Of a DNA stretch of 64,000 nucleotides, positions 1 through 9,331 are shown in pieces. A model generated the notes under the pieces. That model was not told the origin of the DNA, ran no database searches, and worked only from the letters and a program-made list of their open reading frames with translations. A program made the position numbers and the translations under genes. The stretch comes from Aureococcus anophagefferens (lineage: Eukaryota > Sar > Pelagophyceae > Pelagomonadales > Pelagomonadaceae): positions 790,766 through 854,765 of the forward strand of contig NW_008705576.1 in NCBI RefSeq assembly GCF_000186865.1, in the 5' to 3' direction. The number at the start of each line of letters is the position of its first letter. The first letter of the stretch is position 1.

Positions 1-1583
1 GCGGGCGAGCGGAAGGAGCGGAGGGGCGACGTCTGGAGGAGGTTGGACGCGCGGGACGTGTAGATGCAGGAGTAGTCGATGACCTGCTTCGCGAAGCGCG
101 ACGCCTGGTTGCCCGTGCGGAACATGGGCCCCCAGACGGGGTGGTACTCGGCGTGGTGCGCCTCGCGCGCGCGCCGGAGCGACGTCCGCGCGTCCGACTG
201 GGCCTCCTCGAGCGCGTCCTTCTCCGCCGAGTCGAGGAAGTGCGTGCCGTCGCGGATCTGCGCGAGGCGCAGCGTCTGCACCGCGAGCTCCGCGGCCTCG
301 CACGCCGTCTCCTCGGCGGCGACGCGGCTCCGCGCCGCCGAGTCGAGCGCGTCCACGGACAGCTCGTGCTCGAGCTCGGGCACGATCAGCGCCGTGCGCC
401 ATCCGAGCGACCGCTTCGACCGCACGATGTCGCCGTACATGTGGTCGCCGACGTAGAGCACCTGCGACCCGGAGTCGATGCCGAGCATCTCGTGGAGCGC
501 GCGCCACGTGCCCGACTGGAAGACCTTGCCCTCGCGCGCGAGGAACGCGTCGCCGCCGATCTCGTCGACGGGCTTGCCCACAAAGTTGTGGAGCGTGCCC
601 ATGTTCGACGTCGTGTCCACCCGGAGCATGTCGCGGCGGCCGTCGCCGAGGAACGCCGGCTTCCCGCCGCCGACGACGATGACGTCGAACAGGTCCATCC
701 AGCCCCGGTCGTCGACCGTCTTTCCCAGCAGGAAGTTCATGACGACGTTCGTGTAGTCGAAGAGCGAGTTCGTCAAAAGGAAGACCTTCTTGCCCGCGAG
801 GCGGTACTGGTTCAGCATGGGCACCAGGGAATCGTCGCGCAGGATGTAGCGCCCCGGGTCCTCGGCGACCTCGTCCTTGATGACGCCGTCGTGGTGGCAC
901 ATGTCGACCGCGTGGCGCACGTCTTTGAACGCCTGATAATAGGACACCGCCCGGAACTCGTCCCCGTCCATGACGTCGACGAGCTGCGCGTACAGCGACG
1001 CGTCCACGAGCTGGAACAGCGAATCCACGTTCACGAAGTCGTCGCCCACGAACGTGGGCGTCGCGTCGGCGACGCCGACGTACAACTTCTTCCGCTCGTC
1101 CGGCGAGAGCTCGCGCGTCCCGTGGAAGGCCACGCGCACGTACTTGTGCCGGTCCATCTTCAGGATGTTCCCATGCCGCTTGTCGATGACGAGCCCCCGC
1201 AGGTGCTGCTCCGGGTCGAAGGTGAAGCCGGCCACGGCCTCCTCGGGGTAGCCCATCTCGACCAGTTTCCGCTTCGCGCCCTCGAACGCGAGCATGTCGA
1301 AGTTGACGTTGTACTGGGCGAGCGTGTAGTCCATGTCGAAGCCCACGGCCTCGATGGCGCCCATGTTCAGCTCGCGGTTGCAGAAGACGCGCTGCGTGAA
1401 GTCGAACTCCGGCGTGCCGCTCAAATCGACCTCCGCCGTCATTTCCGCGACCATGGCGACGGGCGGCGCGGCCCGGCGCGGGGTGGCGGCGACCGGGGCC
1501 TTGGGCGCGAAGGCGCCGCAGCGCGTGGCCAAGGTGAAGAGGCAGAGGGCCGCGGCCATCGTGTCGAATCTACTGTCTAGCAT
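1..1583 (-). CDS. HAD-superfamily 5'-nucleotidase, plastid-targeted, 3' end outside window
   Basis: Reads open from ATG at 1583 to base 1 without a stop, so the C-terminus lies outside the window. The protein is of the HAD cytosolic 5'-nucleotidase (IMP/GMP nucleotidase-like) family, which dephosphorylates nucleoside monophosphates. Visible motifs are the catalytic GFDMDYTLAQY (DxDxT) near residue 82, motif II LLTNS, and motif IV YVGDHMYGDIVRSKR. The N-terminus (second ATG at 1559) is MAAALCLFTLATRCGAFAPK: a hydrophobic signal peptide ending in A|FAP, then a basic Ala/Pro/Arg stretch. That is the bipartite plastid presequence of algae with secondary red plastids. Plastid location is therefore inferred. 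The MLDSRFDT extension from the first ATG may not be used. A long antisense frame is a GC-rich shadow. Confidence 0.85.
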   Translation of the reverse strand, partial: MLDSRFDTMAAALCLFTLATRCGAFAPKAPVAATPRRAAPPVAMVAEMTAEVDLSGTPEFDFTQRVFCNRELNMGAIEAVGFDMDYTLAQYNVNFDMLAFEGAKRKLVEMGYPEEAVAGFTFDPEQHLRGLVIDKRHGNILKMDRHKYVRVAFHGTRELSPDERKKLYVGVADATPTFVGDDFVNVDSLFQLVDASLYAQLVDVMDGDEFRAVSYYQAFKDVRHAVDMCHHDGVIKDEVAEDPGRYILRDDSLVPMLNQYRLAGKKVFLLTNSLFDYTNVVMNFLLGKTVDDRGWMDLFDVIVVGGGKPAFLGDGRRDMLRVDTTSNMGTLHNFVGKPVDEIGGDAFLAREGKVFQSGTWRALHEMLGIDSGSQVLYVGDHMYGDIVRSKRSLGWRTALIVPELEHELSVDALDSAARSRVAAEETACEAAELAVQTLRLAQIRDGTHFLDSAEKDALEEAQSDARTSLRRAREAHHAEYHPVWGPMFRTGNQASRFAKQVIDYSCIYTSRASNLLQTSPLRSFRSP

Positions 1584-1774
1584 ACTCAACTCTTCAGGAG
1601 GCGGCTGGATGACATCACGCGCGGCGAGGCGCGTGCTCGACGCCGTACGTGCCGTCCGCCACTCTGCACGTCCGACGACGACGACGACGCATAGGTTTAG
1701 ACATCCGGGCCCGCCCGCTACCACGTCGCGGACAAAATCCCGGCGCCGCTTACGCCGCCGCGCGCGCGCGCGGC

Positions 1775-2984
1775 TCAGTTCTCGACCGTGTCGGGCCCGC
1801 CCTGGAGCAGCATGTCGATGAGGCGGAGGACCTGCTTCTTGGAGAAGTACTTCTCGAAGTCGAGGAACTCGCGGTGCTTGTCGAGGAGGTTGTCGAGGAC
1901 GGCGAGCGCGCACATGTCGTCGTCGATCTCCGCGACGACGGCGGCGAGCTCCTCGACCTCGGGGAAGGGGATGTCCTTGCGCAGCACGGTCTCCGCCGCG
2001 TCCTTGAACTCGAGGGCCAGGAGCGGCGGGTCGTAGCGGATGCCGACGCGGTGCGGCGTCCACGACGGCTCGGGGAGCTCCGCGTCCTTGAGGAGCGCGA
2101 CCTCGTGGGCCTCGCGGAGCGCGTTGGCCTGCTCCACGTTCTTCTGGGCCGCCTCCTGGTTCGTGTCGAAGGAGTAGGACTGCATGCCCGCGCCCGGCAG
2201 CGACGGCCCGCCGCCGCCCGCGCCGTCGCCCTCCGTCGACGGCAGCGCGCACGAGTTGGGCTCCGTCATGACGCAGACCTGGGACGCGTCGCCCAGGGGC
2301 CACCAGGCCTCCATGGGCTCCTTGGACACCGTGAAGTTCTTGCCCGTCTTCTGCTCGTCGTTGAAGTCGAAGATGCCCCACCAGAAGTTGATCGCCGGGT
2401 TCAGGTTCGCGGCCGCCATGCACTTCTCCTGGCCCGCGAAGCCGCCGGAGAAGGGCGTGAAGGCGATGCCGCTCGACAGCTCGATGACGGGCTCCGTCTG
2501 GGAGTAGAGGCTGAACTTGCAGTTCGTGCAGTCGCGGAGCCGGAGCTGCTTGCACGCGACGTAGAAGGTGCAGTCGGCGCACTCGCGGATGAAGACGGAC
2601 TCACCGGACGCGCCGATCATGATCTTGCACCTAGGGGCGGCGCGGCGCGGTCGGCGCGGCGCGGGAGAGCGGGCGCCGCGGGGCTCGCTCGCGGCACGCG
2701 TCCACTTGCACCATGTCCGTCGCGTCGCAGACCGCGGCCTCGCAGCCCACCAAATCGCGGATGTCGAAGGCCTGGCCGTCGACGTCGCCGGGCTTCTTCG
2801 GCGCGAAGGTGTGGTTCTCTTTCTCGTAGAACGTGTACTGCGTCAGCATCTCGTGCTTGCGCCACTCCTTCTTCGTGTGGAAGACGGTGCCATCCGTGCC
2901 TACGCTTCTTTTCTTCTGAGCTGGGGACTGGTAGGCGCGTCGACGGGACGCGGCGGCGGCGCAGGTGTAGGTCTTGCCGCTCAT
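1775..2984 (-). CDS. RP2-like TBCC/C-CAP domain protein
   Basis: Two exons, 2984-2698 and 2630-1775, joined across a 67-bp GT-AG intron (2697-2631). The junction gives VDACKIMIGASGES and continues the Cys-spaced beta-helix of the TBCC domain. Family knowledge: retinitis pigmentosa 2 (XRP2) is a GTPase-activating protein for Arl3 in cilium trafficking, and its arginine finger lies in a CQQFR-type motif. Here ACKQLRLRDC keeps the Gln and Arg, so GAP activity is plausible. The C-terminal half (from about residue 220) is helical and ends in a leucine-rich segment, unlike the NDK-like tail of animal RP2. The second residue is Ser, not Gly, so the myristoylation site of animal RP2 is absent. A ciliary role is inferred from the family; the next gene is also of ciliary type. 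Confidence 0.8.
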
Positions 2985-3101
2985 GGTCGCGCCGAAGCCA
3001 ATGGAGGCTGCCCCGTTTGAACGGTCGATGCTGGGTGCACCACGGCGGCATCTCCAACCTCTCGACTCCCGGAGCTTCTAGCGCGCGGGGGGGGGGCAGC
3101 C

Positions 3102-3863
3102 ATGGTCGCGACGTCCGTGCCCGTGCGCAAGTCGCTCACGTGGACCGTGGACGACGGGCGGGGCCGCGACGCCTTCCGGGGCAACATGTCGACGAGCGTG
3201 GCGCCGAACGGGCGCTGCCACTTCGACCCGAAGCTCATGCCCATGCCGACGCCCGGCCCGACGTCGACGACGGACGACATCCAGCCGGCGCGCAAGGTGC
3301 CGGGCCTCGCCTTCGGGCGGGCGACGGAGCCGCGGTCCAAGTCGCCGGACCCGCGGGCGCCGCGGCCGAAGGGGCGGCCGGCGCGCCGCGCGCCGCGGCC
3401 GCTCGCGCGGAGCGAGACGTACGAGCTCTTCGGCACGACCTACGACCAGGACGCGCTGCCCGTCGCCGAGACCTTCCACCCGCCGGCGTCGCCCCTCAAG
3501 TCCCTGATCGCCTACGAGGCGCGCGCGGCGCCCGTCGCGCCGTCCGCGGGCACGAAATTCCTCACGGCCGAGCGGAAGACGATGCTCTTCGTGAAGCCGC
3601 CCAAGGTCGTTTCCCCGGGCCCCGTCTACGACCTGCGGACGAGGCTCGGCCGCGACGTGCGCCTGATCAAGCCCGCGGCCTTCGTGAAGGAGCGCAAGTT
3701 CGAGCAGGCGCGCTTCGAGGGCACGTACCGGCCGCCGTCGTTCACGCCGGGGCCGCTGACCCACGAGCCCTACGAGCCGCCCATGAAGCCGTGCTCCGTC
3801 CTCATGATCCAGGACCCGGACGCGGAAAAGGAGGCCGTGGCGCTGAGCGGGAGCCTGTTCTAA
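3102..3863 (+). CDS. PG-rich (STPGR/SHIPPO-like) protein
   Basis: Intronless, 253 aa, basic and Pro-rich. It contains several PGP-type motifs (PTPGPTST near residue 50, SPGPVYDL near 167, TPGPLTHEPY near 216). These resemble the sperm-tail PG-rich repeats of ODF3/SHIPPO proteins, which occur in ciliary and flagellar microtubule inner proteins. The repeats are degenerate, so the family call is moderate. It starts 118 bp from the divergent RP2-like gene, suggesting a shared upstream region of two ciliary-type genes. The motifs are seen; the axonemal role is inferred. Confidence 0.6.
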   Translation: MVATSVPVRKSLTWTVDDGRGRDAFRGNMSTSVAPNGRCHFDPKLMPMPTPGPTSTTDDIQPARKVPGLAFGRATEPRSKSPDPRAPRPKGRPARRAPRPLARSETYELFGTTYDQDALPVAETFHPPASPLKSLIAYEARAAPVAPSAGTKFLTAERKTMLFVKPPKVVSPGPVYDLRTRLGRDVRLIKPAAFVKERKFEQARFEGTYRPPSFTPGPLTHEPYEPPMKPCSVLMIQDPDAEKEAVALSGSLF

Positions 3864-4289
3864 AACTTGGTTTGTTTTGGCGGGGGGCGCATCTGCGCGT
3901 GCCATCGGAGTAGGCCTTCGGAGGACACGGCCCGTGATGCAACGGATGGTGAAGCCATCGCGGGCCATCATGCCGCTCTGGAGGTGCCACATCGACAACG
4001 AGGCCTACGTCTCACGCTGAGCTCGAACATCTCCGCCGTCGACACAAGGTGCGTGCCAGCCGCCGGCGTTCGCCGCATCCGCGTCCCCATCCCGAATACA
4101 CCCGCCGCCGACGCGCGCTGATCCGAAAGGGTTCGCGCGCCGCGCGGAGCCATCGCGGAGGCCATCCCCGAAGCGTGCACTGCTCTCTGCGCACTGCGCC
4201 GTCGCGGACGCCGCGCGCCGCATCCTGCCGCCCACCGGTCCCCGGTCCCCATTGCGTCCCGAGCGCGCGCGCCCTCGTAGGCCGCGGCG
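3864..4289. other. Intergenic, no gene recognised
   Basis: 426 bp between the PG-rich gene and the elongase. Short frames exist but none has recognisable protein features. It presumably holds the 3' UTR of the first gene and the promoter of the elongase; no TATA-like motif stands out. Confidence 0.5.
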
Positions 4290-5054
4290 ATGAAGTACTT
4301 CCCGCAGTACGCGGGCCTCGTGTCGACGCCGATGCTCGTCGTGCCGTCGACGCTCTACGTCGTCGCCGCGGTGCTCGGCTCGCGCATGACGACGCCGGGC
4401 AAGCCCGTCTGCGACGTCAAGAACATGATGCGGCTCTACAACGTCGCCCAGATCGCCGTCTGCGGCTACATGACGCTGGGCCTCCTGCCCGTGCTGGGGT
4501 GGCCGAACTTCTTCGGCATCGACTCGGAGTTCACGGAGGCGGGCGAGTGGTTCGTCCTGGTCCACTACCTGTCGAAGTTCCTCGACTGGTTCGACACCTT
4601 CTTCATCATCGCCAAGGGCAACGCGAAGAAGCAGCTCTCGTTCCTCCACGTCTACCACCACTCGACCATCGGCGTCGTCTGGGGCATCCTCCTCGCGTCG
4701 GGCAACGGCAACGGCACGGCGCGCTACGGCGCGCTCATCAACAGCGTCACGCACGTCTTCATGTACACGCACTACCTCTGGACGTCCTTCAAGTTCAAGA
4801 ACCCGTTCAAGGCGCTCCTCACGAAGTGGCAGATCGCCCAGTTCTACTCGTGCTTCCTCCACGCGGTCCTCGTCCTCTCCGGCGTCTTCGTCGTGGAGAC
4901 GAAGATCGACAAGGAGCTCGCCTGGCTCCAGTTCTGCTACCACATCACCATGGTCTACCTCTTCACCTTCCAGATGGCCTGGATCCCGAAGTGCTACGTG
5001 CCCCTCGACGAGCTCGACGACGCCGCGCCCGCCTCCTCGAAGAAGCGCGCGTAG
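4290..5054 (+). CDS. ELO-family fatty-acid elongase (PUFA type)
   Basis: Intronless, 254 aa, a normal size for ELO condensing enzymes. These are ER-membrane 3-ketoacyl-CoA synthases that catalyse the first step of fatty-acid elongation with malonyl-CoA. Seen: KFLDWFDTFFIIAKG, the catalytic histidine box HVYHH near residue 128, NSVTHVFMYTHYLW after it, and a C-terminal QFCYHITMVYLF segment. Several hydrophobic helices cover the length. The last four residues, KKRA, fit a KKxx ER-retrieval signal. The Tyr-containing box and the NSxxHVxMYxHY motif favour a polyunsaturated-fatty-acid elongase over a saturated one; chain length and double-bond preference cannot be read from sequence. Confidence 0.93.
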   Translation: MKYFPQYAGLVSTPMLVVPSTLYVVAAVLGSRMTTPGKPVCDVKNMMRLYNVAQIAVCGYMTLGLLPVLGWPNFFGIDSEFTEAGEWFVLVHYLSKFLDWFDTFFIIAKGNAKKQLSFLHVYHHSTIGVVWGILLASGNGNGTARYGALINSVTHVFMYTHYLWTSFKFKNPFKALLTKWQIAQFYSCFLHAVLVLSGVFVVETKIDKELAWLQFCYHITMVYLFTFQMAWIPKCYVPLDELDDAAPASSKKRA

Positions 5055-5101
5055 GGCCCCGGCCTGTTGTGTGGCCCCTCGTTACGCCCCTCTATCGACG
5101 C

Positions 5102-5707
5102 TCAGCACCGCGTGTGGAGGCACCGGACGATCGTCGTCACGTTGTCCACGAGGTCGAAGTAGTGGAAGAGGAAGGCCACGGTCGGGGACGTCACGAAGAT
5201 GGTGCAGCACAGGCACGCGCACACGTTGCGATGGTAGCGCCGCCGGTCGAGGGCCGCGTCGCTCCGGCCGCGCCGGGGCCCCTTGGACGCCTTCTTCTTC
5301 TTCTTCTTGCCCCCGGAGCGCTCGACGTCGTAGTAGATGTCCTCGTCGGACGCGCGGCCGCCGCCGAGGTCGTCGTAGCCGCCGCCGCCGCGCGCGGAGA
5401 CCGCGGTCTCTTCGAAGAGCCCGTCGGTCGCGAGGTTCGCGAGGCCCTTTCTGTCATCTTCGAGCCCGGCGGCCCAGGACATGTCCTTGTCGTCTTCGAC
5501 GAGCCGGAGCGCCTCGTCGATGTCGGCCGGCGCGCATCCCTTCGACTCCAGGAACGCGACCTTGTGCTCGCGCGAGGTGCCCGCGACGCGAGGGTGCTTG
5601 AGGAAGCGCGCGGCGCGTTCGACGCCGCCGCTGTCGGCAACAACGAGGGGCTGGTCCTCGCCCCCAATAACATTATCCTTGTCGCTCTTCCAGAAGTTGA
5701 ACGCCAT
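5102..5707 (-). CDS. Pex14 N-terminal-domain protein with C-terminal membrane anchor
   Basis: 201 aa, intronless, convergent with the elongase gene (47 bp apart). Residues about 31-67 (AARFLKHPRV...AFLESKGCAPADIDEAL) match the three-helix Pex14 N-domain, which binds WxxxF/Y motifs of Pex5 and also Pex19 at the peroxisome membrane. The middle is acidic then Lys-rich (GGKKKKKK near 133). A single hydrophobic helix lies near the C-terminus (CACLCCTIFVTSPTVAFLFH). In canonical Pex14 the membrane segment follows the N-domain and a coiled coil lies C-terminal; here the order is N-domain, linker, membrane segment, with no evident coiled coil. It could be a divergent Pex14 or a separate N-domain protein such as a Pex13/14/17 relative. 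Confidence 0.65.
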   Translation of the reverse strand: MAFNFWKSDKDNVIGGEDQPLVVADSGGVERAARFLKHPRVAGTSREHKVAFLESKGCAPADIDEALRLVEDDKDMSWAAGLEDDRKGLANLATDGLFEETAVSARGGGGYDDLGGGRASDEDIYYDVERSGGKKKKKKASKGPRRGRSDAALDRRRYHRNVCACLCCTIFVTSPTVAFLFHYFDLVDNVTTIVRCLHTRC

Positions 5708-5998
5708 TTTTCAAGAGAGAAGGGAACGCCGCCCCGAATTTGGACGGGCCTCGAGTTGTCACGAGGTGGATAAGCACCACCACGAGGGGGGGGGCGGACC
5801 GACGAAGCGAGCGTCGCGCCTCGCTCCGCCGCCGGCTCACTTTGCGCCGCACTTGTCTGGGCGGCAAAATCCACAAAACCGGAGGCTCGCCGATTCTCTG
5901 AGACTGCGACCAGCCCACCACTCCGCCGCCGCCCTCCTCGACTTCAATATCAATGGACGCCATGGCCGACGATCGCGAGGCCCGATCAGAGTCCGACG
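5708..5998. other. Intergenic between two same-strand genes
   Basis: 291 bp, presumed promoter of the Pex14-N gene and 3' UTR of the glycosyltransferase-like gene. No conserved element recognised. Confidence 0.4.
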
Positions 5999-7687
5999 TT
6001 AGGAGCCCATCCACGCGCGGTCGCGGGCCTCGGCGAGCGCGGCGGCGACGGCGGCGGTCGCGTTCGCGACGTCTCCCGGGCCGAGCTCCGCCGACGGGAC
6101 GCCGCGGAAGACGCCGAAGGAGAGGTAGCGGGCGAGGACGACGAAGTTGCTGCAGCGCTGCCCGTTGTGGAGGAGGCTCAGCGTGTTGTCGTTCGTCGGG
6201 AGCGAGAAGAGCGGGTCCGGCGTCACGCAGGGGCTCAGCACGACGTTCGCGGACGCGAGGCAGTCGAGGGCGACGAGCGGGTTGCCCGCGCCGAGGAAGG
6301 TCAACGTCAAATCCCCGGGCCGGAGGCCGGACGTCGCCGCCTCCTCGAAGTGCGACACGCCGTCGCTCCAGCGCCGCGCGGGGCGCTCGACGGCGACGGG
6401 CCGCTGGCGCTTCGACGGCGCGCGCGCGAGGGCCGCGACGATCTCCGCCGCGGACGAGTCGCTGACGACGAGGACGTGGACCCTGCCCTTCGTCGCCGCT
6501 TCGCGGTGCTCGAGGTCCGCGGCGACGCGGAGGGACGCGCGGAGCGCCTCCGCGGCGTCGCGCGCGCCCCGGTCGTTCGCCTTGAGGTCCCCGAGGCGCA
6601 CGTGGATGGCGACGCGGAGCTTCGGGGGCCGGTCCGCCGTGCCGCAGGTGCCGACGAAGCTCCCGCGGTCCACGGCGTGGTACGCCTCCGCGATCGCGGG
6701 CCACGCGAACGCTTCGTCGACGCGCGTTTCTACCGCCCCCAGGTCCGCGTCCATGGCCTGGACCGTGGCGTTGAGGGCGGCTAGAGTTTGTCGGTGCGCG
6801 TCGACGGCATTCGTGACGTCGCGGAAGGAGTCCCCGCCGACCGACCGCAGGCCGTCGCGCCTGTTTGTGATCTCGACGACCAGTTCCTCGAGGCGGTCGC
6901 GCACGGGCGCGAGCAAGCTCTCGACGCCGACGTCGGCGGCGTGGCGCGACGGGAGCGTATGGAAGCCGAACCATTCGTCCAGGTCGGGCACGAGGAAGCA
7001 CTCGAAGTGGTCCCTGAACAAAGCCGCGCCCGTCGGGAACCGGTCGACGTAAAAGGGGATGAGCTTCTTGTCGACGCGCCGCGTGTGGAGCTTGAGCCGC
7101 TCGTACGGCTTGAGCGTCGCCAGGAACGCCTCCGACCAGACCACGGAGTCCCGCGCGTGGCAGTAGAGGGACGGCGCGTAGCCGTCGGCGATGCCTCGAA
7201 CGTCCCGGAGGTAGGCCCCGGTCCGCGACACGTTTTCCCCGAAGAGGTGCGCGCCGCGCCGCGCGACGCCGCCGCCCCCGTTCATCGCGGATCGCATCGC
7301 GCGGATGTACTCTTTGATGACGTCCTCCGCCGCGTGGCCCAGCCCGTCGAACCGCTTCGCTCCTAACGGCGCGTAGCCGGGCGCCGACCAGGCGACGAGC
7401 TCGCCGCCGCGGCCGCCGCCGACGCAGGGGAAGTAGGGCCACGCGTCGACGAGGAGCGTCAGCCGGCTGTGCGGCCGCCAGTGCGCGTCGGCCGCGCGAC
7501 CGCTCCACACGCACGGGGGCACGCACGCCGCCTCCATGGCGCAGACGTGCGCCTCGATGACCCCGAAATCGGGCGCGACCGCCGGCGCCCCGAGGGCCGC
7601 GCGCCACCACCACGTCGCGTTCGCCGCCGAGGCCTGCTTCGCGGCGCCGACGCCCGCCGCCGCCAGCGCCAGCAGGAGCGGGACCAT
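5999..7687 (-). CDS. Secreted/lumenal fucosyltransferase-like protein, paralogue 1
   Basis: 562 aa from ATG 7687. The N-terminus is a signal peptide or anchor (MVPLLLALAAAGVGA). The C-terminal half has IHVRLGDL (near residue 364), matching the HxRxGD nucleotide-sugar motif of alpha-1,2/1,6- and O-fucosyltransferases, then HVLVVSDS and LTFLGAGNPLVALDCLAS, which resemble the later motifs of that superfamily. The N-terminal half has conserved blocks shared with the gene at 13837-15204: APSLYCHAR, GAALFRDHFECF and EWFGFHTLP. A middle stretch of about 90 residues (ELVVEITNRRDG to DLGAVETRVDE) is missing from the paralogue and looks helical. Golgi fucosylation is inferred from the motif; the rest of the fold is unassigned. 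Confidence 0.6.
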   Translation of the reverse strand: MVPLLLALAAAGVGAAKQASAANATWWWRAALGAPAVAPDFGVIEAHVCAMEAACVPPCVWSGRAADAHWRPHSRLTLLVDAWPYFPCVGGGRGGELVAWSAPGYAPLGAKRFDGLGHAAEDVIKEYIRAMRSAMNGGGGVARRGAHLFGENVSRTGAYLRDVRGIADGYAPSLYCHARDSVVWSEAFLATLKPYERLKLHTRRVDKKLIPFYVDRFPTGAALFRDHFECFLVPDLDEWFGFHTLPSRHAADVGVESLLAPVRDRLEELVVEITNRRDGLRSVGGDSFRDVTNAVDAHRQTLAALNATVQAMDADLGAVETRVDEAFAWPAIAEAYHAVDRGSFVGTCGTADRPPKLRVAIHVRLGDLKANDRGARDAAEALRASLRVAADLEHREAATKGRVHVLVVSDSSAAEIVAALARAPSKRQRPVAVERPARRWSDGVSHFEEAATSGLRPGDLTLTFLGAGNPLVALDCLASANVVLSPCVTPDPLFSLPTNDNTLSLLHNGQRCSNFVVLARYLSFGVFRGVPSAELGPGDVANATAAVAAALAEARDRAWMGS

Positions 7688-7784
7688 GGTCGCCACAGCT
7701 CGCCTTCTCTCCTCTCTCGCCTCTACCCGAAATGCAATGGCAAAATCGCTAAAACAAGCTAGCCCACGCGTTCACGTCGTTCTC

Positions 7785-7966
7785 CATGCCCCCCTCGGCG
7801 GCGTCGTCGTCCTTGCGCCAGGCGGGCTTCGCGTTCAAGAACGCGAGGCGCCAGATCGCGAAGGTCGGCGCGGAGAGGAACGCGGCGACGACGACGCCAA
7901 GGCAAAGCGCGACTCGCCCGCGCGCAAGCGCAGCATCTCGGGCTCGGGCGACGACGCGGCGTAAAG
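7785..7966 (+). pseudogene. Duplicated orphan coding fragment, copy A
   Basis: Two plus-strand frames each make protein-like sense for part of this segment: LRQAGFAFKNARRQIAK, then, after a frame change, DDDAKAKRDSPARKRSISG ending in a stop at 7964-7966. Copy B at 9137-9331 has the same two pieces with different small lesions. It looks like the broken 3' end of a gene carried along in the duplication. No function can be assigned; it might instead be a last exon whose upstream exons I cannot see. Confidence 0.35.
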
Positions 7967-7975
7967 ATTGTTAGG

Positions 7976-9031
7976 CTATACTTGCGCGTCGAGGTCGGCG
8001 AGGGCCTTTATAGCTTTCTCGTGGCCCTTGGCAGCAGCGCGCTCGAACCAGTATCTGGCTTTGCCGAGGTCGACTTCCGTGCCTTCTCCGTCCCTGTAAC
8101 AAATGCCAAGGTTGTACTCCGCCTTGGTATGGCCTTGATCCGCCGCGAGCGCATAGTACCGGAACGCTTCTTCAAATTTCTTCTCAGAGTAAAGTAAATT
8201 CCCTTGATTGCATTGTGCGACCGCGTGGCCCCGATCTGCGGCCGCGCGATACAGCCGCTCCGCTTTCTTCTTGTCCAGCTTGACACCACTCCCGGTCCTG
8301 TACAATAACCCAAGGTTTATCATTGCATCCACGTCGCCGAGCTCCACGGCGCGCCGGTAAATTTTCGCGGCTTTCTTATCGGATTTCACGAGGCCGAAGT
8401 CACCGCGGCGGTACGCGTTTCCCAAAAACGCAATCGCTTCCGGCACCTCGTTCTCCACATGGCGGCGAAGGCGCGCGAGTTCTTCCGCGTCATCTGCTAC
8501 CGGTACACGACAGAGGGGGCACGCGTCTCCGATCTTGTCCTCGCACGATTGGCAGACCAGCCGGCAGCAACAGATGCGAAGCACGCCCCCAGTATTCACG
8601 TCCCACTCCTCGAGGCAGATCGGGCACCGCGACCCGAGCCGTGCCGACGTCGGCTCCCGCTCCGGGTTCGCCTCGCGCCGCGCGCGAGCCGCCTCGTGTT
8701 CCGCCGCGATGCGCGCGCGGACCTCGTCGGCGAGCGACCGCGGCGCGGGGCCGTAGAAGACGGGCTTTGGGGGGGACGGTGGCGCCTCCGCCCGCGCCGC
8801 CTCCGCCGCGCGCTCGGCTCGAATCTTCTTGCACGCCTTGCGGTGCCCGCGATCGCGCCAGTCGATGCGTTGGCATTCAGTCGAACAATACTGCGTAGTT
8901 CCGCACGGGCAGCAAAGCAAGGTTCTCGGTTTCGCCCCACAAATCGTGCACGTCAAACGCAGCTGTAGCGCTTTCGCCCGCGCCTTCTTCTCTTCGTATT
9001 CTCGCTGCTTCTCGACGTACTCGGCCTTCAT
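7976..9031 (-). CDS. MYND-RING-Sel1 repeat protein, copy A
   Basis: 351 aa, intronless. Domains in order: MYND zinc finger at about 27-68 (CTICGAKPRTLLCCPCG, then YCSTECQRIDWRDRGHRKAC); RING-type finger at about 137-175 (CPICLEEWDVN ... CPLC); then about four Sel1-type TPR repeats to the C-terminus (AIAFLGNAYRRGDFG, AMINLGLLYRTGSG, AQCNQGNLLYS, AEYNLGICYRDGEG). The MYND finger and Sel1 repeats are protein-binding modules, and the RING-type finger suggests E3 ubiquitin ligase activity, but the substrate is unknown. Tandem copy at 9332-10393. This architecture is common in expanded stramenopile gene families. Confidence 0.85.
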   Translation of the reverse strand: MKAEYVEKQREYEEKKARAKALQLRLTCTICGAKPRTLLCCPCGTTQYCSTECQRIDWRDRGHRKACKKIRAERAAEAARAEAPPSPPKPVFYGPAPRSLADEVRARIAAEHEAARARREANPEREPTSARLGSRCPICLEEWDVNTGGVLRICCCRLVCQSCEDKIGDACPLCRVPVADDAEELARLRRHVENEVPEAIAFLGNAYRRGDFGLVKSDKKAAKIYRRAVELGDVDAMINLGLLYRTGSGVKLDKKKAERLYRAAADRGHAVAQCNQGNLLYSEKKFEEAFRYYALAADQGHTKAEYNLGICYRDGEGTEVDLGKARYWFERAAAKGHEKAIKALADLDAQV

Positions 9032-9136
9032 GATCGTTTGCGGGGCGGCGCGCGGGCGACAGTCCTGGTCGCAACAATGGTAAAATCGCTCAAAATCTTA
9101 CCCCAGGCCTAAGCCCACCCCTAGAGCGTCGCGCTC

Positions 9137-9331
9137 ATGTCGTTCTCCAAGCCCCCCTCGGCGGCGTCGTCGTCCTTGCGCCAGGCGGGCTTCGCGTTCA
9201 GGAACGCCGAGCCACCACAACCCCAAAGTCGGCGCGGAGAGGAACGCGGTCGACGACGACGCCAAGGCCAAGCACGACTCGCCCGCGCGCGAGCGCAGCA
9301 TCTCGGGCTCGGGCGATCGACGCGGCGTAAA
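9137..9331 (+). pseudogene. Duplicated orphan coding fragment, copy B
   Basis: Counterpart of 7785-7966. The plus strand reads SAASSSLRQAGFAFRNA in one frame and DDDAKAKHDSPARERSISG in another, with extra bases between the two and loss of the terminal stop seen in copy A. Both copies are frame-disrupted, so the lesion probably predates the duplication. Confidence 0.35.

Larger units (their letters stand above)
7735..9074. repeat. Tandem duplication unit A (about 1.34 kb)
   Basis: Begins at a caatgg(c/t)aaaatcgct motif that recurs at 9075. It carries the first MYND-RING-Sel1 gene and, downstream of it, a non-coding-looking segment (7785-7966) that is also repeated at 9137-9331. Order and orientation are the same in both units, so this is a head-to-tail segmental duplication. 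Confidence 0.85.

Noticed and set aside
141..1580. 479-aa plus-strand open frame
   Set aside because: Arg/Val/Glu-rich shadow antisense to the 5'-nucleotidase, which has clear HAD motifs on the minus strand.
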